Source of the DNA: Martelella alba | GTDB lineage: Bacteria > Pseudomonadota > Gammaproteobacteria > Enterobacterales > Enterobacteriaceae | Assembly (NCBI RefSeq): GCF_005217455.1 | Contig: NZ_SZPQ01000018.1 | Span: 62,001 to 126,000, forward strand | DNA: 64,000 nt | Direction: 5' to 3' | Part shown: positions 39,547-49,514 of the stretch, piece by piece | Numbering within the stretch: the first letter of the stretch is position 1 | Layout of the letters: each line of letters starts with the position of its first letter | Notes under the pieces: generated by a model | Seen by the model: only the letters and a program-made list of their open reading frames with translations | What the model was told of the DNA's origin: nothing | Databases searched by the model: none | Made by a program: the position numbers and the translations under genes

Positions 39547-41072
39547 CAACCCTGACGCCTTATTTGTCATTTCACGGTATCGGCAAGACTTTCCCCGGCG
39601 TTAAGGCGCTGGATAATATCAGTTTCGATTGCTACCCAGGCCAGATCCATGCATTGATGGGAGAAAATGGCGCTGGCAAATCCACATTGCTGAAAATTCT
39701 CAGCGGCAATTATCTGCCGACCCAAGGTGAAATCCTGGTTAAAGGACAACCGGTTCAATTCGCCAATACGACCGCGGCGCTTGACGCCGGGGTGGCGATT
39801 ATTTATCAGGAATTGCATCTGGTGCCGGAAATGACGGTGGCGGAAAATATTTATTTAGGGCAACTTCCCCAAAAACACGGAGTTGTTAATCGCAGCATCT
39901 TGCACTTTGAAGCACAGCAGCAACTGGAGCATCTCGGCCTGGATATTCCGCCGGATACGCCGTTGAAATATTTGTCCATTGCGCAGTGGCAGATGGTGGA
40001 AATCGCCAAGGCGCTGACCCGCAATGCCAAGATCATCGCATTCGATGAACCGACCAGCTCATTGTCGGCGCGGGAGATCGATAATCTTTTCCGCGTCATT
40101 CGCGAATTGCGGTCGGAAGGGCGGGTCATTCTTTATGTTTCCCATCGCATGGAAGAGATATTTACGCTGGCCGATGCGATTACTGTTTTCAAAGACGGCA
40201 AATATGTCCGCACGTTCGACGATATGTCCGCCGTTAATCATGAAACGCTGGTGCAAGCCATGGTGGGGCGCGAGTTGGGCGATATTTACGATTACTCGCC
40301 GCGGCCCCATGGCGAGATCCGGCTGCAACTTGAAAATGTCCTGGCGCCGGGCGTCAAAACGCCGGTTACCCTTTCGGTGCGGGCCGGTGAAATCGTCGGC
40401 TTATTCGGCCTGGTCGGGGCCGGTCGCAGCGAATTGATGAAAGGGTTGTTCGGCGGTACGCGGATTACTTCCGGCCGGGTGTTGCTTGATGGCAGTCCCA
40501 TTGATATCCATTCGCCTATCGATGCGATTAGCGCCGGGCTGACGCTGTGTCCGGAGGATCGCAAGGCCGATGGCCTTATCCCGGTGCATTCAGTGCGCGA
40601 CAATATCAATATCAGCGCCAGACGCAACGCGTTGATAGCCGGTTTTCTTATCAATGACCAATGGGAGCGGCAGAACGCGCTGGAGCATATCCGCGCGCTG
40701 AATATTAAAACCCCAAGCGCCGAACAGGTGATCATGAATCTGTCCGGCGGCAACCAGCAAAAGGCCATTCTCGGCCGCTGGCTGTCGGAAGAAATGAAAG
40801 TGATTATGCTGGACGAACCGACCCGGGGGATCGATGTCGGCGCCAAGCATGAAATTTATCACGTGATTTACGAATTGGCCAAACGAGGCATAGCCGTGCT
40901 GTTCGCATCCAGCGATTTGCCGGAGGTGCTGGGGCTGGCCGACCGGATAGTCGTTATGCGTGAAGGCGCGCTGTCCGGCGAGCTCTCCCATGATGAGGCC
41001 AGCGAGCAAAAAGCCCTGAGCCTGGCTATGCCTATCACCACCGAGACCCGGCCCGCGCAAGCGATGGCTTGA
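39543..41072 (+). CDS. araG: L-arabinose ABC transporter ATP-binding protein AraG
   Basis: Duplicated sugar-type ABC ATPase that powers AraH. The ATG at 39543 is preceded by GAGG. It has 509 residues (E. coli 504). In the first domain: Walker [10 protein letters not shown], signature-like [16 protein letters not shown], Walker [11 protein letters not shown]. In the second: the degenerate P-loop [10 protein letters not shown], signature [16 protein letters not shown] and Walker [15 protein letters not shown]. araH follows 17 bases later. Confidence 0.96.
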   Translation: MTTLTPYLSFHGIGKTFPGVKALDNISFDCYPGQIHALMGENGAGKSTLLKILSGNYLPTQGEILVKGQPVQFANTTAALDAGVAIIYQELHLVPEMTVAENIYLGQLPQKHGVVNRSILHFEAQQQLEHLGLDIPPDTPLKYLSIAQWQMVEIAKALTRNAKIIAFDEPTSSLSAREIDNLFRVIRELRSEGRVILYVSHRMEEIFTLADAITVFKDGKYVRTFDDMSAVNHETLVQAMVGRELGDIYDYSPRPHGEIRLQLENVLAPGVKTPVTLSVRAGEIVGLFGLVGAGRSELMKGLFGGTRITSGRVLLDGSPIDIHSPIDAISAGLTLCPEDRKADGLIPVHSVRDNINISARRNALIAGFLINDQWERQNALEHIRALNIKTPSAEQVIMNLSGGNQQKAILGRWLSEEMKVIMLDEPTRGIDVGAKHEIYHVIYELAKRGIAVLFASSDLPEVLGLADRIVVMREGALSGELSHDEASEQKALSLAMPITTETRPAQAMA

Positions 41073-41089
41073 TTGTGAAGGAGTTTATT

Positions 41090-42073
41090 ATGTCAACGGT
41101 TACCGCTTCTACCGCCCAAAGCAAGAAAGCCATCAATTTGTCGAGAATCTGGGACAATTTCGGCATGCTGGTGGTATTTGCCTTGTTATTTATCGCCAGT
41201 TCTCTGTTTGTACCGAATTTCGCCACCTTCATTAACATGAAAGGCCTGGGCCTGGCGATTTCCATGTCGGGAATCGTCTCCTGCGGCATGCTGTTCTGTC
41301 TGGCTTCCGGCGATTTCGACTTGTCCATTGCATCGGTAATAGCCTGTGCCGGCGTCACGACCGCCGTGGTGATCAATCTGACCAACAGTTTGTTCATCGG
41401 CGTGGCCGCCGGTTTGCTCTTAGGCATAGCCGTGGGTTTCATTAACGGCTTCGTCGTGGCCTGGATGAAAATCAACGCGCTGATCACCACGCTTGCCACA
41501 ATGCAGATTGTTCGCGGTCTGGCGTACATCTTCTCGGATGGCCGGGCCGTGGGCATTGTCGACGAACGGTTCTTTATTTTGGGCAATGTCAACTGGTTCG
41601 GCATACCGGCGCCCATCTGGATTATGGCGCTATGTATGGCGGTTTTCGGCTTTTTGCTCAAACGTACCACTTTTGGCCGCAACACCCTGGCCATCGGCGG
41701 CAACGAAGAAGCCGCCCGCCTGGCCGGCGTGCCGGTGGTACGGGTGAAAATACTCATTTTCACCTTGTCAGGCCTGGTGTCGGCCTTGGCGGGGATTATT
41801 CTTGCCTCGCGTATGACCAGCGGCCAGCCGATGACCTCCATCGGTTTTGAAATGACCGTCATCTCAGCTTGCGTTTTGGGCGGGGTATCCCTTAAGGGCG
41901 GTATCGGCAAAATGTCCTATGTGGTGGCGGGGGTGCTTATCCTCGGTACCGTGGAAAACGCCATGAACCTGCTTAATATTTCGCCTTTCTCGCAGTATGT
42001 GGTACGTGGTCTGATCCTGCTGGCGGCGGTGATCTTCGACCGCTACAAACAAAAGGCCAAACGCACGGTATAA
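41090..42073 (+). CDS. araH: L-arabinose ABC transporter permease AraH
   Basis: Inner-membrane permease of the AraFGH importer. AAGGAG lies 6 bases before the ATG at 41090; 327 residues (E. coli 328). About eight to ten helices; ASGDFDLSIASVIACAGV, NALITTLATMQIVRGLAYI, FGRNTLAIGGNEEAARLAGV and GGVSLKGGIGKMSYVV match the family. The C-terminus FDRYKQKAKRTV is identical to E. coli. Confidence 0.96.
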   Translation: MSTVTASTAQSKKAINLSRIWDNFGMLVVFALLFIASSLFVPNFATFINMKGLGLAISMSGIVSCGMLFCLASGDFDLSIASVIACAGVTTAVVINLTNSLFIGVAAGLLLGIAVGFINGFVVAWMKINALITTLATMQIVRGLAYIFSDGRAVGIVDERFFILGNVNWFGIPAPIWIMALCMAVFGFLLKRTTFGRNTLAIGGNEEAARLAGVPVVRVKILIFTLSGLVSALAGIILASRMTSGQPMTSIGFEMTVISACVLGGVSLKGGIGKMSYVVAGVLILGTVENAMNLLNISPFSQYVVRGLILLAAVIFDRYKQKAKRTV

Positions 42074-42084
42074 ACGCTTAAGGA

Positions 42085-42130
42085 CGATGCCGCGGCGCTT
42101 ACGCCCCTGGGGCGACCGCCGCGGACATCG
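42085..42130 (+). terminator. Hairpin between araH and araC
   Basis: CGATGCCGCGGCG pairs with CGCCGCGG-A-CATCG (one bulged A), an extended GC-rich hairpin 12 bases after the araH stop and about 45 bases before araC. It lacks a T run, so it may attenuate rather than end transcription into araC. Confidence 0.5.
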
Positions 42131-42172
42131 CAGTCCAGGAGAATTGCCGTCATTCATCCGTCCGGAGGCGAT

Positions 42173-43108
42173 ATGTACCATAGAATACCGCAAGAGACCC
42201 AATCGAACCCCTTATTGCCCGGGTACATGTTTAATGCCTATCTGGTGGCCGGACTGACGCCTATCATTGCCGGTGGCCCGCTGGATTTTTTCATCGACAG
42301 GCCGGAAGGCATGAAAGGCTATATCCTGAATCTGACGATCAAAGGCCAGGGCAAGGTTTTCGAGGGCGATCGATCGTTTGTCTGCAATCCCGGCGATCTG
42401 GTGCTGTTTCCCCCAAAATCGGTCCATTATTACGGCCGTTCCCCCGATAGCGAGTGCTGGTATCATCGCTGGGTATACTTCCGTCCCCGCGCCTATTGGG
42501 CCGATTGGCTGGAATGGCACAGCCGGGTCAATCTCATCGGTCGTCTTTCGCTGGGCAACGATAGTCTGCTGAACGAATTCGATCGACTGTTGGCCAATAT
42601 TGAGCAAACGCAGCGCTCCGGCCGACGTTTCGCCGAAGAACTCGGCATGAATTTGCTTGAACGCCTTTTATTGCGCGCGATGGAAGAAGACCCGCAAAGC
42701 CCCAGTAAAATTCTCGATCCCCGCATAATCGAAGCCTGTCAATACATTACCGGCAATCTTTCCGGCGAGTTGCGCATTGACGAGGTGGCGCGCCATGTTT
42801 GCCTGTCGCCCTCCCGGCTGGCCCATTTATTCCGTGAGCAGGTGGGTATCAATATTTTGCGCTGGCGCGAAGATCAGCGGGTTATCCGGGCTAAACTGCT
42901 ATTGCAAACCACGCAGGAATCCATTGCGGCCATCGGTCGGATGGTGGGGTATGACGATCAGTTGTATTTTTCCCGGGTATTTCGCAAACGGGTGGGCGTC
43001 AGCCCCAGCGATTTTCGCCGCCGCAGCAGCGAGTTGCATTACCCCGGCCGCAGTATCCAGGCCGCCAATAATTGGCAACTGCAAAGCGAAAACGCTATCG
43101 GCGGATGA
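42173..43108 (+). CDS. araC: Arabinose operon regulator AraC
   Basis: Dual regulator that binds L-arabinose and controls araBA and araFGH. It has 311 residues (E. coli 292). The N-terminal arm and sugar-binding cupin read [42 protein letters not shown] and [14 protein letters not shown]. Two C-terminal helix-turn-helices include [19 protein letters not shown] and [33 protein letters not shown] lies 5 bases upstream. Unlike E. coli it is not next to araB but follows araH, so it may be co-induced with the transporter. Confidence 0.95.
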   Translation: MYHRIPQETQSNPLLPGYMFNAYLVAGLTPIIAGGPLDFFIDRPEGMKGYILNLTIKGQGKVFEGDRSFVCNPGDLVLFPPKSVHYYGRSPDSECWYHRWVYFRPRAYWADWLEWHSRVNLIGRLSLGNDSLLNEFDRLLANIEQTQRSGRRFAEELGMNLLERLLLRAMEEDPQSPSKILDPRIIEACQYITGNLSGELRIDEVARHVCLSPSRLAHLFREQVGINILRWREDQRVIRAKLLLQTTQESIAAIGRMVGYDDQLYFSRVFRKRVGVSPSDFRRRSSELHYPGRSIQAANNWQLQSENAIGG

Positions 43109-43198
43109 TCATTGTTGATATGGTTGGTTCGATAATGTGTGTTTTGCCGCCCGCCGATCAATGGGCGGCCCATCGATACGGACAAAAATGAGGTTACG

Positions 43199-44245
43199 AT
43201 GGCTAAAACCCTTGGAATCGGACTGATTGGCTATGGCTTCGCCGCCAAAACATTCCATGCTCCCTTGATTACCCACACCGAAGGACTCACCCTGGCCGCC
43301 GTTTCTTCCAGTGATGCCCGCAAGGTGCTCGCCGATTTGCCGACGGTGGCGGTCTCATCGCAACCGGCGGCGGTCATCGCCGATCCGGCTGTGGACATCG
43401 TGGTCATTCCGACGCCCAACGCAACGCATTTCTCTTTGGCCAAACACGCGTTGCAGGCCGGCAAGCATGTGGTGGTGGATAAACCGTTTACAGTGACGTT
43501 GTCACAGGCTTATGAATTGCAAGCGTTGGCTGATAACAGCAAATTAGTGCTGTCGGTCTTTCACAACCGTCGCTGGGACAGCGATTTTCTCACCGTTCGT
43601 CAACTGGTCCAGGATGGCGTGCTGGGCGACGTGATGTATTTCGAGTCCCATTACGACCGGTTCCGCCTCGAGGTCAGGGCGCGCTGGCGTGAACAGCCCG
43701 GCGCCGGCAGCGGCGTCTGGTATGATTTGGGACCGCATCTTCTCGACCAGGCGTTGATGCTGTTCGGCACGCCGGTGGCCATTGATGTCGATCTGGCGCG
43801 GCTACGCCCCGGCGCGCAAACCGACGATTATTTCCATGCCATACTGATTTACCCGCAGCGCCGCGTTGTGCTGCACGGCTCCATGTCGGCCGCCGCCGAG
43901 ACCCCGCGGTTCACGCTGCATGGCACCAAGGGAAGTTTTGTTAAGTTTGGTCTGGATCCCCAGGAGGAACAACTGAAAAACGGCCTGCGCCCCTCATCGC
44001 CCGATTGGGGTCGGGACGCACGAGACGGCACACTGACCCTGGCCGAAGGCGGGAAAATGACCGAACAGTCCGTCCGGACACAACCAGGCAACTATCCCGC
44101 CTATTATACCGCATTACGCGACGCCATACTGGGCGAGGGGGCCAATCCGGTATCCCCTGCCGCCGCCATTCGTGTTATGGAGCTGATTGAACTGGGCATA
44201 TCCTCGGCGGAACAGAAAAAAACATTAGCGGTGAAGAACGGTTAA
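43199..44245 (+). CDS. ydgJ: Gfo/Idh/MocA-type oxidoreductase YdgJ
   Basis: NAD(P)-dependent oxidoreductase of uncertain substrate. The ATG at 43199 follows GAGGT; 348 residues (E. coli YdgJ 346). N-terminal Rossmann motif GLIGYGFAAKTFHAPLI; the EKP-type catalytic stretch is VVDKPFTVTL; the second conserved block is HNRRWDSDFLTVRQL. In E. coli it neighbours add; here a YfeH-type transporter lies between them. It starts 90 bases after araC, so a link to the sugar island is possible but unproven. Confidence 0.9.
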   Translation: MAKTLGIGLIGYGFAAKTFHAPLITHTEGLTLAAVSSSDARKVLADLPTVAVSSQPAAVIADPAVDIVVIPTPNATHFSLAKHALQAGKHVVVDKPFTVTLSQAYELQALADNSKLVLSVFHNRRWDSDFLTVRQLVQDGVLGDVMYFESHYDRFRLEVRARWREQPGAGSGVWYDLGPHLLDQALMLFGTPVAIDVDLARLRPGAQTDDYFHAILIYPQRRVVLHGSMSAAAETPRFTLHGTKGSFVKFGLDPQEEQLKNGLRPSSPDWGRDARDGTLTLAEGGKMTEQSVRTQPGNYPAYYTALRDAILGEGANPVSPAAAIRVMELIELGISSAEQKKTLAVKNG

Positions 44246-44313
44246 TGTCATGGTGATGTTTTCAGGGGCGATGGAGTGATCGCCCCGGTCCAGTTGTGTG
44301 TAAGGGTCGTTTC

Positions 44314-45333
44314 ATGTCTTGGTTCCAACGATTGCGTATTGATAAGTTTTTGCTGGTCCTGATTTCCGTCGTTATTCTCGCTTCTCTTTTTCCTTGCCGC
44401 GGTCTGTTTAAGACTTTTTTTGAATACCTGACCACCGCCGCCATTGCGCTTTTGTTTTTTATGCACGGCGCAAAGCTTTCCCGCGAGGCCATTGTGGGGG
44501 GGATGAGCCATTGGCGGCTCCATGTGGTGGTGTTCATCAGCACATTCGCGCTGTTTCCGCTGCTGGGCGTCGCCATGAAGGTTTTTGTGCCGTCGTTGCT
44601 GTCCGTTCCGGTTTATCTCGGGTTTCTTTACCTTTGTGCGTTGCCGGCGACGGTGCAGTCGGCCATCGCATTCACCTCGGTGGCCGGCGGCAACGTCGCG
44701 GCGGCCATTTGCAGCGCCTCGGCATCCAGTATCCTGGGGGTTTTCCTGTCGCCGATTCTGGTGGGGTTGCTGATGCAGACCCAGGAAGGCGGCGGCGCCG
44801 GCAATACATTGCACGCCATCGAATCGATCGTGATGCAGTTAATGGTGCCCTTTGTGGCGGGCCATTTATCCCGTCCGCTGATAGGCGGATGGGTGAACCG
44901 TCATAAAAAGTTGATCAATATTACTGACCGGTCATCAATACTTCTGGTGGTTTATACCGCTTTCAGCGAGGCCGTGGTGGGGGGCATCTGGCATCGGATT
45001 ACCTATCTGTCGTTGATATCGATCCTGGTGTATTCCCTAATTCTGCTGGCCATCGTGTTGGTTATCAACACCTGGGCGGCGCGCTGGCTGGGCTTTGATA
45101 CCGCCGATGAAATCACCATCGTCTTTTGCGGCTCAAAGAAAAGCCTGGCCAACGGCATTCCCATGGCCAATGTGCTGTTTCCCGCGGCAACGGTGGGGAC
45201 GATGGTGCTACCGCTGATGATTTTCCATCAGGTGCAATTGATGATTTGCGCGACGCTGGCGGGGCGATATGCCCGCAAACAGGCTCGGGGGCGCAAGGAT
45301 CTGCCCGCCGCATCCGCTACGGGAAAACGGTAG
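44314..45333 (+). CDS. yfeH: Bile acid:sodium symporter-family protein YfeH
   Basis: Membrane protein with about ten helices of the BASS/SBF-like family; substrate unknown. The ATG at 44314 (MSWFQRLRIDKFLLVLIS) has AAGGG about 9 bases upstream and gives 339 residues (E. coli YfeH 332). FFMHGAKLSREAIVGG, SAIAFTSVAGGNVAAAICSASASS and FCGSKKSLANGIPMANVLFPA are shared with YfeH. It lies 68 bases after ydgJ in the same direction and is convergent with add, a placement unlike E. coli. Confidence 0.88.
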   Translation: MSWFQRLRIDKFLLVLISVVILASLFPCRGLFKTFFEYLTTAAIALLFFMHGAKLSREAIVGGMSHWRLHVVVFISTFALFPLLGVAMKVFVPSLLSVPVYLGFLYLCALPATVQSAIAFTSVAGGNVAAAICSASASSILGVFLSPILVGLLMQTQEGGGAGNTLHAIESIVMQLMVPFVAGHLSRPLIGGWVNRHKKLINITDRSSILLVVYTAFSEAVVGGIWHRITYLSLISILVYSLILLAIVLVINTWAARWLGFDTADEITIVFCGSKKSLANGIPMANVLFPAATVGTMVLPLMIFHQVQLMICATLAGRYARKQARGRKDLPAASATGKR

Positions 45334-45422
45334 GGACGCGTTTGCTGCCGGGGTGGCGGTTATTCCAGCGCGCAAACCTTGACCGGCGGCCCAGGGCGAG
45401 CCGCCATCAAGAACGGCTTTCC

Positions 45423-46427
45423 TCAGGCGCGGCTTTTCGCCGCGGCCATCAGCGTCCGCTTTTCGTTTTCATCCAAGAAGGCTGCTTTAATGCCGTTTTC
45501 CTGGACGATGCGGATAAGTTGCGGCGTCAGGCCGGCGGCCGGCGCGGCCACCCGGTATTCATAATCCAGATCGACGCCCTGCACCGCAGGATCGTCGGAA
45601 TTCATCGTCGCCAGGATGCCGTGTTCCAGGAAGGTTTTCAACGGGTGTTGCGGCAGCGTGGGGACGGTGCTGGTTTGAACATTGGATGTCAGGCAGCTTT
45701 CGATGGCAATGGCATGTTGCGCCAGAAAATCCATCAGTTGCGGGTCTTCGATGGCTTTAACCCCGTGGCCGATGCGTTCCGCGCCTAATTCGTCAATGGC
45801 TTGCCAGATACTTTCCGGTCCCGCGGCCTCGCCGGCATGAACGGTGATATGCAGGCCGGCGTCGCGGGCGCGGGTGAAGTGGTTCAAAAACAGGCTACCG
45901 GGAAATCCCAGTTCATCGCCTGCCAGATCCAAGGCGGTGATGCCGTCGCGCGCCGACAGTATGGCATCCAGTTCCCGTGTGCAGGTATCTTCGCCAAACG
46001 TCCGGCTCAGGATGCCTATCAGCCGCGCCACTACCGGATAGTCGGCGCAGCCGGCCCGGACACCGTCAATGACCGCTTCGACCACGCCTGGCAACGGCAA
46101 ATGGTGCTTCATGCCCATATAATAGGGCGAGAAGCGCAGTTCGGTATAATCCAGGCCGATGGCCGCGGCATCGGCTATATTTTCGTAGGCGATGCGCCGA
46201 CAGTCGTCCAGCGATCCCAGCACCGCGACACCCCAATCCAGTTTTTGCAGAAAACTGACCAAATCCGGTTCATTGCGCATAACCTGGACATGAGGAAGCA
46301 AGTCTTGCAGGTTATCCGCCGGTAATGGTAATCCATACCGTCTGCCCAGCTCGAGAATGGTTTGCGGACGAATATTACCATCCAGATGGCGATGAATATC
46401 GGTTAAAGGCAATGATTTATCTATCAT
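45423..46427 (-). CDS. add: Adenosine deaminase
   Basis: Zn hydrolase that deaminates adenosine and deoxyadenosine to inosine forms. I choose the ATG at 46427 ([19 protein letters not shown]) for 334 residues. Zinc ligands H12 and H14 in DIHRH, HVHAGE-type loop [22 protein letters not shown] and the C-terminal [11 protein letters not shown] aspartates are present. A GTG three codons earlier is a possible alternative start. Confidence 0.96.
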   Translation of the reverse strand: MIDKSLPLTDIHRHLDGNIRPQTILELGRRYGLPLPADNLQDLLPHVQVMRNEPDLVSFLQKLDWGVAVLGSLDDCRRIAYENIADAAAIGLDYTELRFSPYYMGMKHHLPLPGVVEAVIDGVRAGCADYPVVARLIGILSRTFGEDTCTRELDAILSARDGITALDLAGDELGFPGSLFLNHFTRARDAGLHITVHAGEAAGPESIWQAIDELGAERIGHGVKAIEDPQLMDFLAQHAIAIESCLTSNVQTSTVPTLPQHPLKTFLEHGILATMNSDDPAVQGVDLDYEYRVAAPAAGLTPQLIRIVQENGIKAAFLDENEKRTLMAAAKSRA

Positions 46428-46511
46428 AGGGAACACTCTTCTGGATCCCGCGGTCCCCGGCGCAAGTCCCTTGGGGCCGCGAAATAGCCTTATGCGAAAC
46501 AGATGGCCGCA

Positions 46512-48017
46512 TTATGGCTGCGGCGCCGCCGGCGGCGTGGTATCGGGCGCGCGCTCCATACCGAACAATCCCAGGAAATCCGCCAGGGACATCTTCTGGC
46601 CGTTTAAATTGACCTGATTGTCGGCATAAAGGAAACTGCTACTGAGGGTGTTGTCGTTTACCGTGGTCAGTTTGAACATCTGACCCATGGCCGCCAGTCC
46701 CTGTACCTGCTGTTTGGCCAGTTTCTGGGCATCGTCCTCGTTATAGCCTTGAATTTTGGCAACCTGGGCGGTCAGCTCGGTGGCCATATCCATATCAACG
46801 GTCAGCTTGGCGTCCAATTTGTTGACAAACCGCGCCACCAACTGCTCTAGCGTGGCATTGGACTGTTGGGGAAGCTGGGCGGGATCGTTGAGATTCAGCG
46901 TCAGGTTAAACGCGCTCTCGCCTTTGGCGTTTTTCCAACTGAGCGGCGAGATGGCCAGGTAAGGATCGCCTTTCAGCGCTACCGGCAGCGTTTGGATCAG
47001 CGCCTGGGTAATCTGCTCCTGCTGGGCGTCGGGGTCGACGGCGCCGGTCTGGCGCATGATTTGCTCAACCCTGGCGTGATATTGCTCGCTGAACTGGGCA
47101 ACCGCGGCGCCATCCAGATTGGAGAACTTGACGGTCAAACGACCGGAGCCGAAATCCCGTCCCTGAACTTTCAGTGTATCCAGGGCATAGGCGACCTGGA
47201 CGTTCAACTTATCCTTGTCCTCGTCGGCGTGGGTCACTTGCGACAGGCCGCCGGTGCTAATGGCCTCCTTGCCGTCGACGGTATAGGTAATCGACCCCAC
47301 CTTGAGGGTATTGTCGCCAATGCTATAGCCTTGTTTTCCCTTGTGGGTATTGCTGTTGATACTGATATCTCGCAGCGTCACCTGTTCGCGCTGTTGCGAC
47401 GGATTGACGCCGGCGGCCACCAGGCTGGCGATACCGCCGTCAATGATGACCTTGTTCATATCATGATCGATGGAAAGATTGACGGTACCGCCGTTCGTTC
47501 GAATCTCCATGTCCTCGTCGCGGTAATCCAGGGCGGCCAGGTCAATAACCGAAGCCGTATCGCCGTTGTAGGCTACCCGCGTTACCGCCATTATCGGCGA
47601 TTTACCCTGACTGGCATTCAGCAACGGCTTAACCGGCGGCGTCTCGGCAAGACGGCTTTGTACCGAGGCCATGCTGGGCAGCAGAATACCGCGCTTGAGC
47701 TGGGAGAAAGGGAAGGGGCCGTGATCGACAATTTCTTTGATAATCACTTCTTCACCGGGGGTAAGGGGTTTATTCTCTCCCACCGAACCGTCTGATTGCA
47801 GCACCACGTCCAATCGGCTGGAAAACAGACCGCGGTGATAATCCCGCACCGCCAGGTGCAATCCGGCCTCCGGCAAAGTGGAGGATATACGCTCATTAGC
47901 CATGGACACAAGGGCCGGCAGCCGCTGCTCGAACTGTTTACCGGTATACCAGGCCGCGCCGGTCCACGCCGCGCCCAGAATCACGATAATGCCGGCTGCG
48001 ATAACTGTTTTTTTCAT
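46512..48017 (-). CDS. ydgA: DUF945 protein YdgA
   Basis: Inner-membrane-anchored periplasmic protein of unknown function. It has 501 residues (E. coli 502). The N-terminal anchor MKKTVIAAGIIVILGAAWTG is followed by YTGKQFEQRL and a long domain typical of DUF945 (YHRGLFSSRLDVVLQ). It ends in a proline/alanine-rich tail. It lies downstream of manA on the same strand with a 167-base gap, as in E. coli. Confidence 0.93.
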   Translation of the reverse strand: MKKTVIAAGIIVILGAAWTGAAWYTGKQFEQRLPALVSMANERISSTLPEAGLHLAVRDYHRGLFSSRLDVVLQSDGSVGENKPLTPGEEVIIKEIVDHGPFPFSQLKRGILLPSMASVQSRLAETPPVKPLLNASQGKSPIMAVTRVAYNGDTASVIDLAALDYRDEDMEIRTNGGTVNLSIDHDMNKVIIDGGIASLVAAGVNPSQQREQVTLRDISINSNTHKGKQGYSIGDNTLKVGSITYTVDGKEAISTGGLSQVTHADEDKDKLNVQVAYALDTLKVQGRDFGSGRLTVKFSNLDGAAVAQFSEQYHARVEQIMRQTGAVDPDAQQEQITQALIQTLPVALKGDPYLAISPLSWKNAKGESAFNLTLNLNDPAQLPQQSNATLEQLVARFVNKLDAKLTVDMDMATELTAQVAKIQGYNEDDAQKLAKQQVQGLAAMGQMFKLTTVNDNTLSSSFLYADNQVNLNGQKMSLADFLGLFGMERAPDTTPPAAPQP

Positions 48018-48184
48018 TGTCGATTCATCCTTTTTTATAATGTCCTGTTCCAGATTATCCCTGCGCGCTTATCGTCGTCCTCGTCACAGGTCACATTGCC
48101 ACTGTGTTGGCGCGTTCGTTTGCCCCAGTTACATCGCGCTATCACTAATAGTAGCAACAGATCAGCCCGCAGCGGGAAAAGCGG

Positions 48185-49360
48185 TTAAAGATCGTTGAAA
48201 ACCCGGGCCAGCCGGCCGGTACCACTGACATCGACCGGCGAATCGGCTGCGCTGATAAACGCCGATTCGCCAGGTTTTAGCTGCAATTGCTCCCCTTGTT
48301 TCGCCACCACGGCCTGTCCTTCAATGCAAAACAAAATGGCGGCGCTATGCTGTGAAAGGGTGTGCGGCGTGGCGGAAAGCGGGTGCAACGAGAAGGCAAA
48401 ATCCTCTACCGGAATGGGAAAACGCAAGCCGGTCGCCGCGGGTTCGGGCCGGGTCAGCAATGCGTCCTGCGGCTTGGCCACAAACTCTACGTTGGCCAGC
48501 AGTTCCGGCACGTCAATATATTTTGGGGTCAGACCGGCGCGCAATACATTGTCGGAATTGGCCATCACCTCCAGCGCGACGCCTTTGAGGTAGGCATGCG
48601 GCGTTTTGGCGTAAAGGAACATGGCCTGACCCGGCTCCAGGGTGATGACATTCAGCAGCAGCGGCGAAAACAAGCCGCTGTCCTCGGGGTAGACATCGGC
48701 TATCATGCGAATGGTGTCCCAAGGCTCGCCATGCTGATGGTCGAGGGCGTTTTTCAGGATACCCACCGCCAGGGATTTCTGCTCGCCGTCCATGCTCAGC
48801 AGAAGACCGAACAATGTCGCCAGATGCGCCGGGTCCGGGTGTTGCAAAAAGGCGGCGATAGCGGGGTGCGCGCCGGCGACCGGTTGCAGCAGGGATACGA
48901 TGGCGGACAATTCGCGAAAGCCGTTCATGGCCTGGAACGGGGTCAAGGCGAAGACCAGTTCCGGCTTGTGGTTGGGGTCCTTGTAGTTGCGATTGGCGGC
49001 ATCCAGTGCGATACCCTGGCGATTTTCCCTCGCAAAACCCGCCTCGGCGGCGGCTTTGCTGGGATGGACCTGAATGGACAAGGGTTCATTGGCGCACAGC
49101 ACCTTGAAGAGAAACGGCAATTCGCCGAAACGGCGGCTCACCGCCGCGCCAAGCATCGCCTCCGGTTGACCGGCGATATATTCGCGCAAGCTGATTTCCT
49201 GGTTCCGTTCGTCCGTTATCCGTGAACTGCTTTTGGGATGGGCCCCCATCCAGAGCTCGGCCATCGGCCGGTTGTCCGGATTGGCGATTCCGTACATTTG
49301 GGTCAAGGCGTCTTTGCTGCCCCAGGCATAGTATTGAACGGAATTAATCATTTTTTTCAT
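48185..49360 (-). CDS. manA: Mannose-6-phosphate isomerase
   Basis: Type I Zn isomerase interconverting mannose-6-phosphate and fructose-6-phosphate. It has 391 residues, the E. coli length. NSVQYYAWGSKDALTQMYG starts the protein; the zinc ligands occur in LSIQVHPSKAAAEAGFAREN and the conserved glutamate in DPNHKPELVFALTPFQA. It is divergent from fumC; E. coli fumA, which lies between manA and fumC, is missing. Confidence 0.96.
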   Translation of the reverse strand: MKKMINSVQYYAWGSKDALTQMYGIANPDNRPMAELWMGAHPKSSSRITDERNQEISLREYIAGQPEAMLGAAVSRRFGELPFLFKVLCANEPLSIQVHPSKAAAEAGFARENRQGIALDAANRNYKDPNHKPELVFALTPFQAMNGFRELSAIVSLLQPVAGAHPAIAAFLQHPDPAHLATLFGLLLSMDGEQKSLAVGILKNALDHQHGEPWDTIRMIADVYPEDSGLFSPLLLNVITLEPGQAMFLYAKTPHAYLKGVALEVMANSDNVLRAGLTPKYIDVPELLANVEFVAKPQDALLTRPEPAATGLRFPIPVEDFAFSLHPLSATPHTLSQHSAAILFCIEGQAVVAKQGEQLQLKPGESAFISAADSPVDVSGTGRLARVFNDL

Positions 49361-49514
49361 TGTTTGCTGGCCTTTCGGAGTCCTAAATGAATATCGCTAA
49401 CGGATCGCATAATGGTAAGCTTTTCTGCGGCACTATACTATCAATGCCTGGTCCCGGCTGGTACCCGTTTCCGGGCAGGATATTGATCATTAGGAAGAAT
49501 ACCAGGAGGCATGA

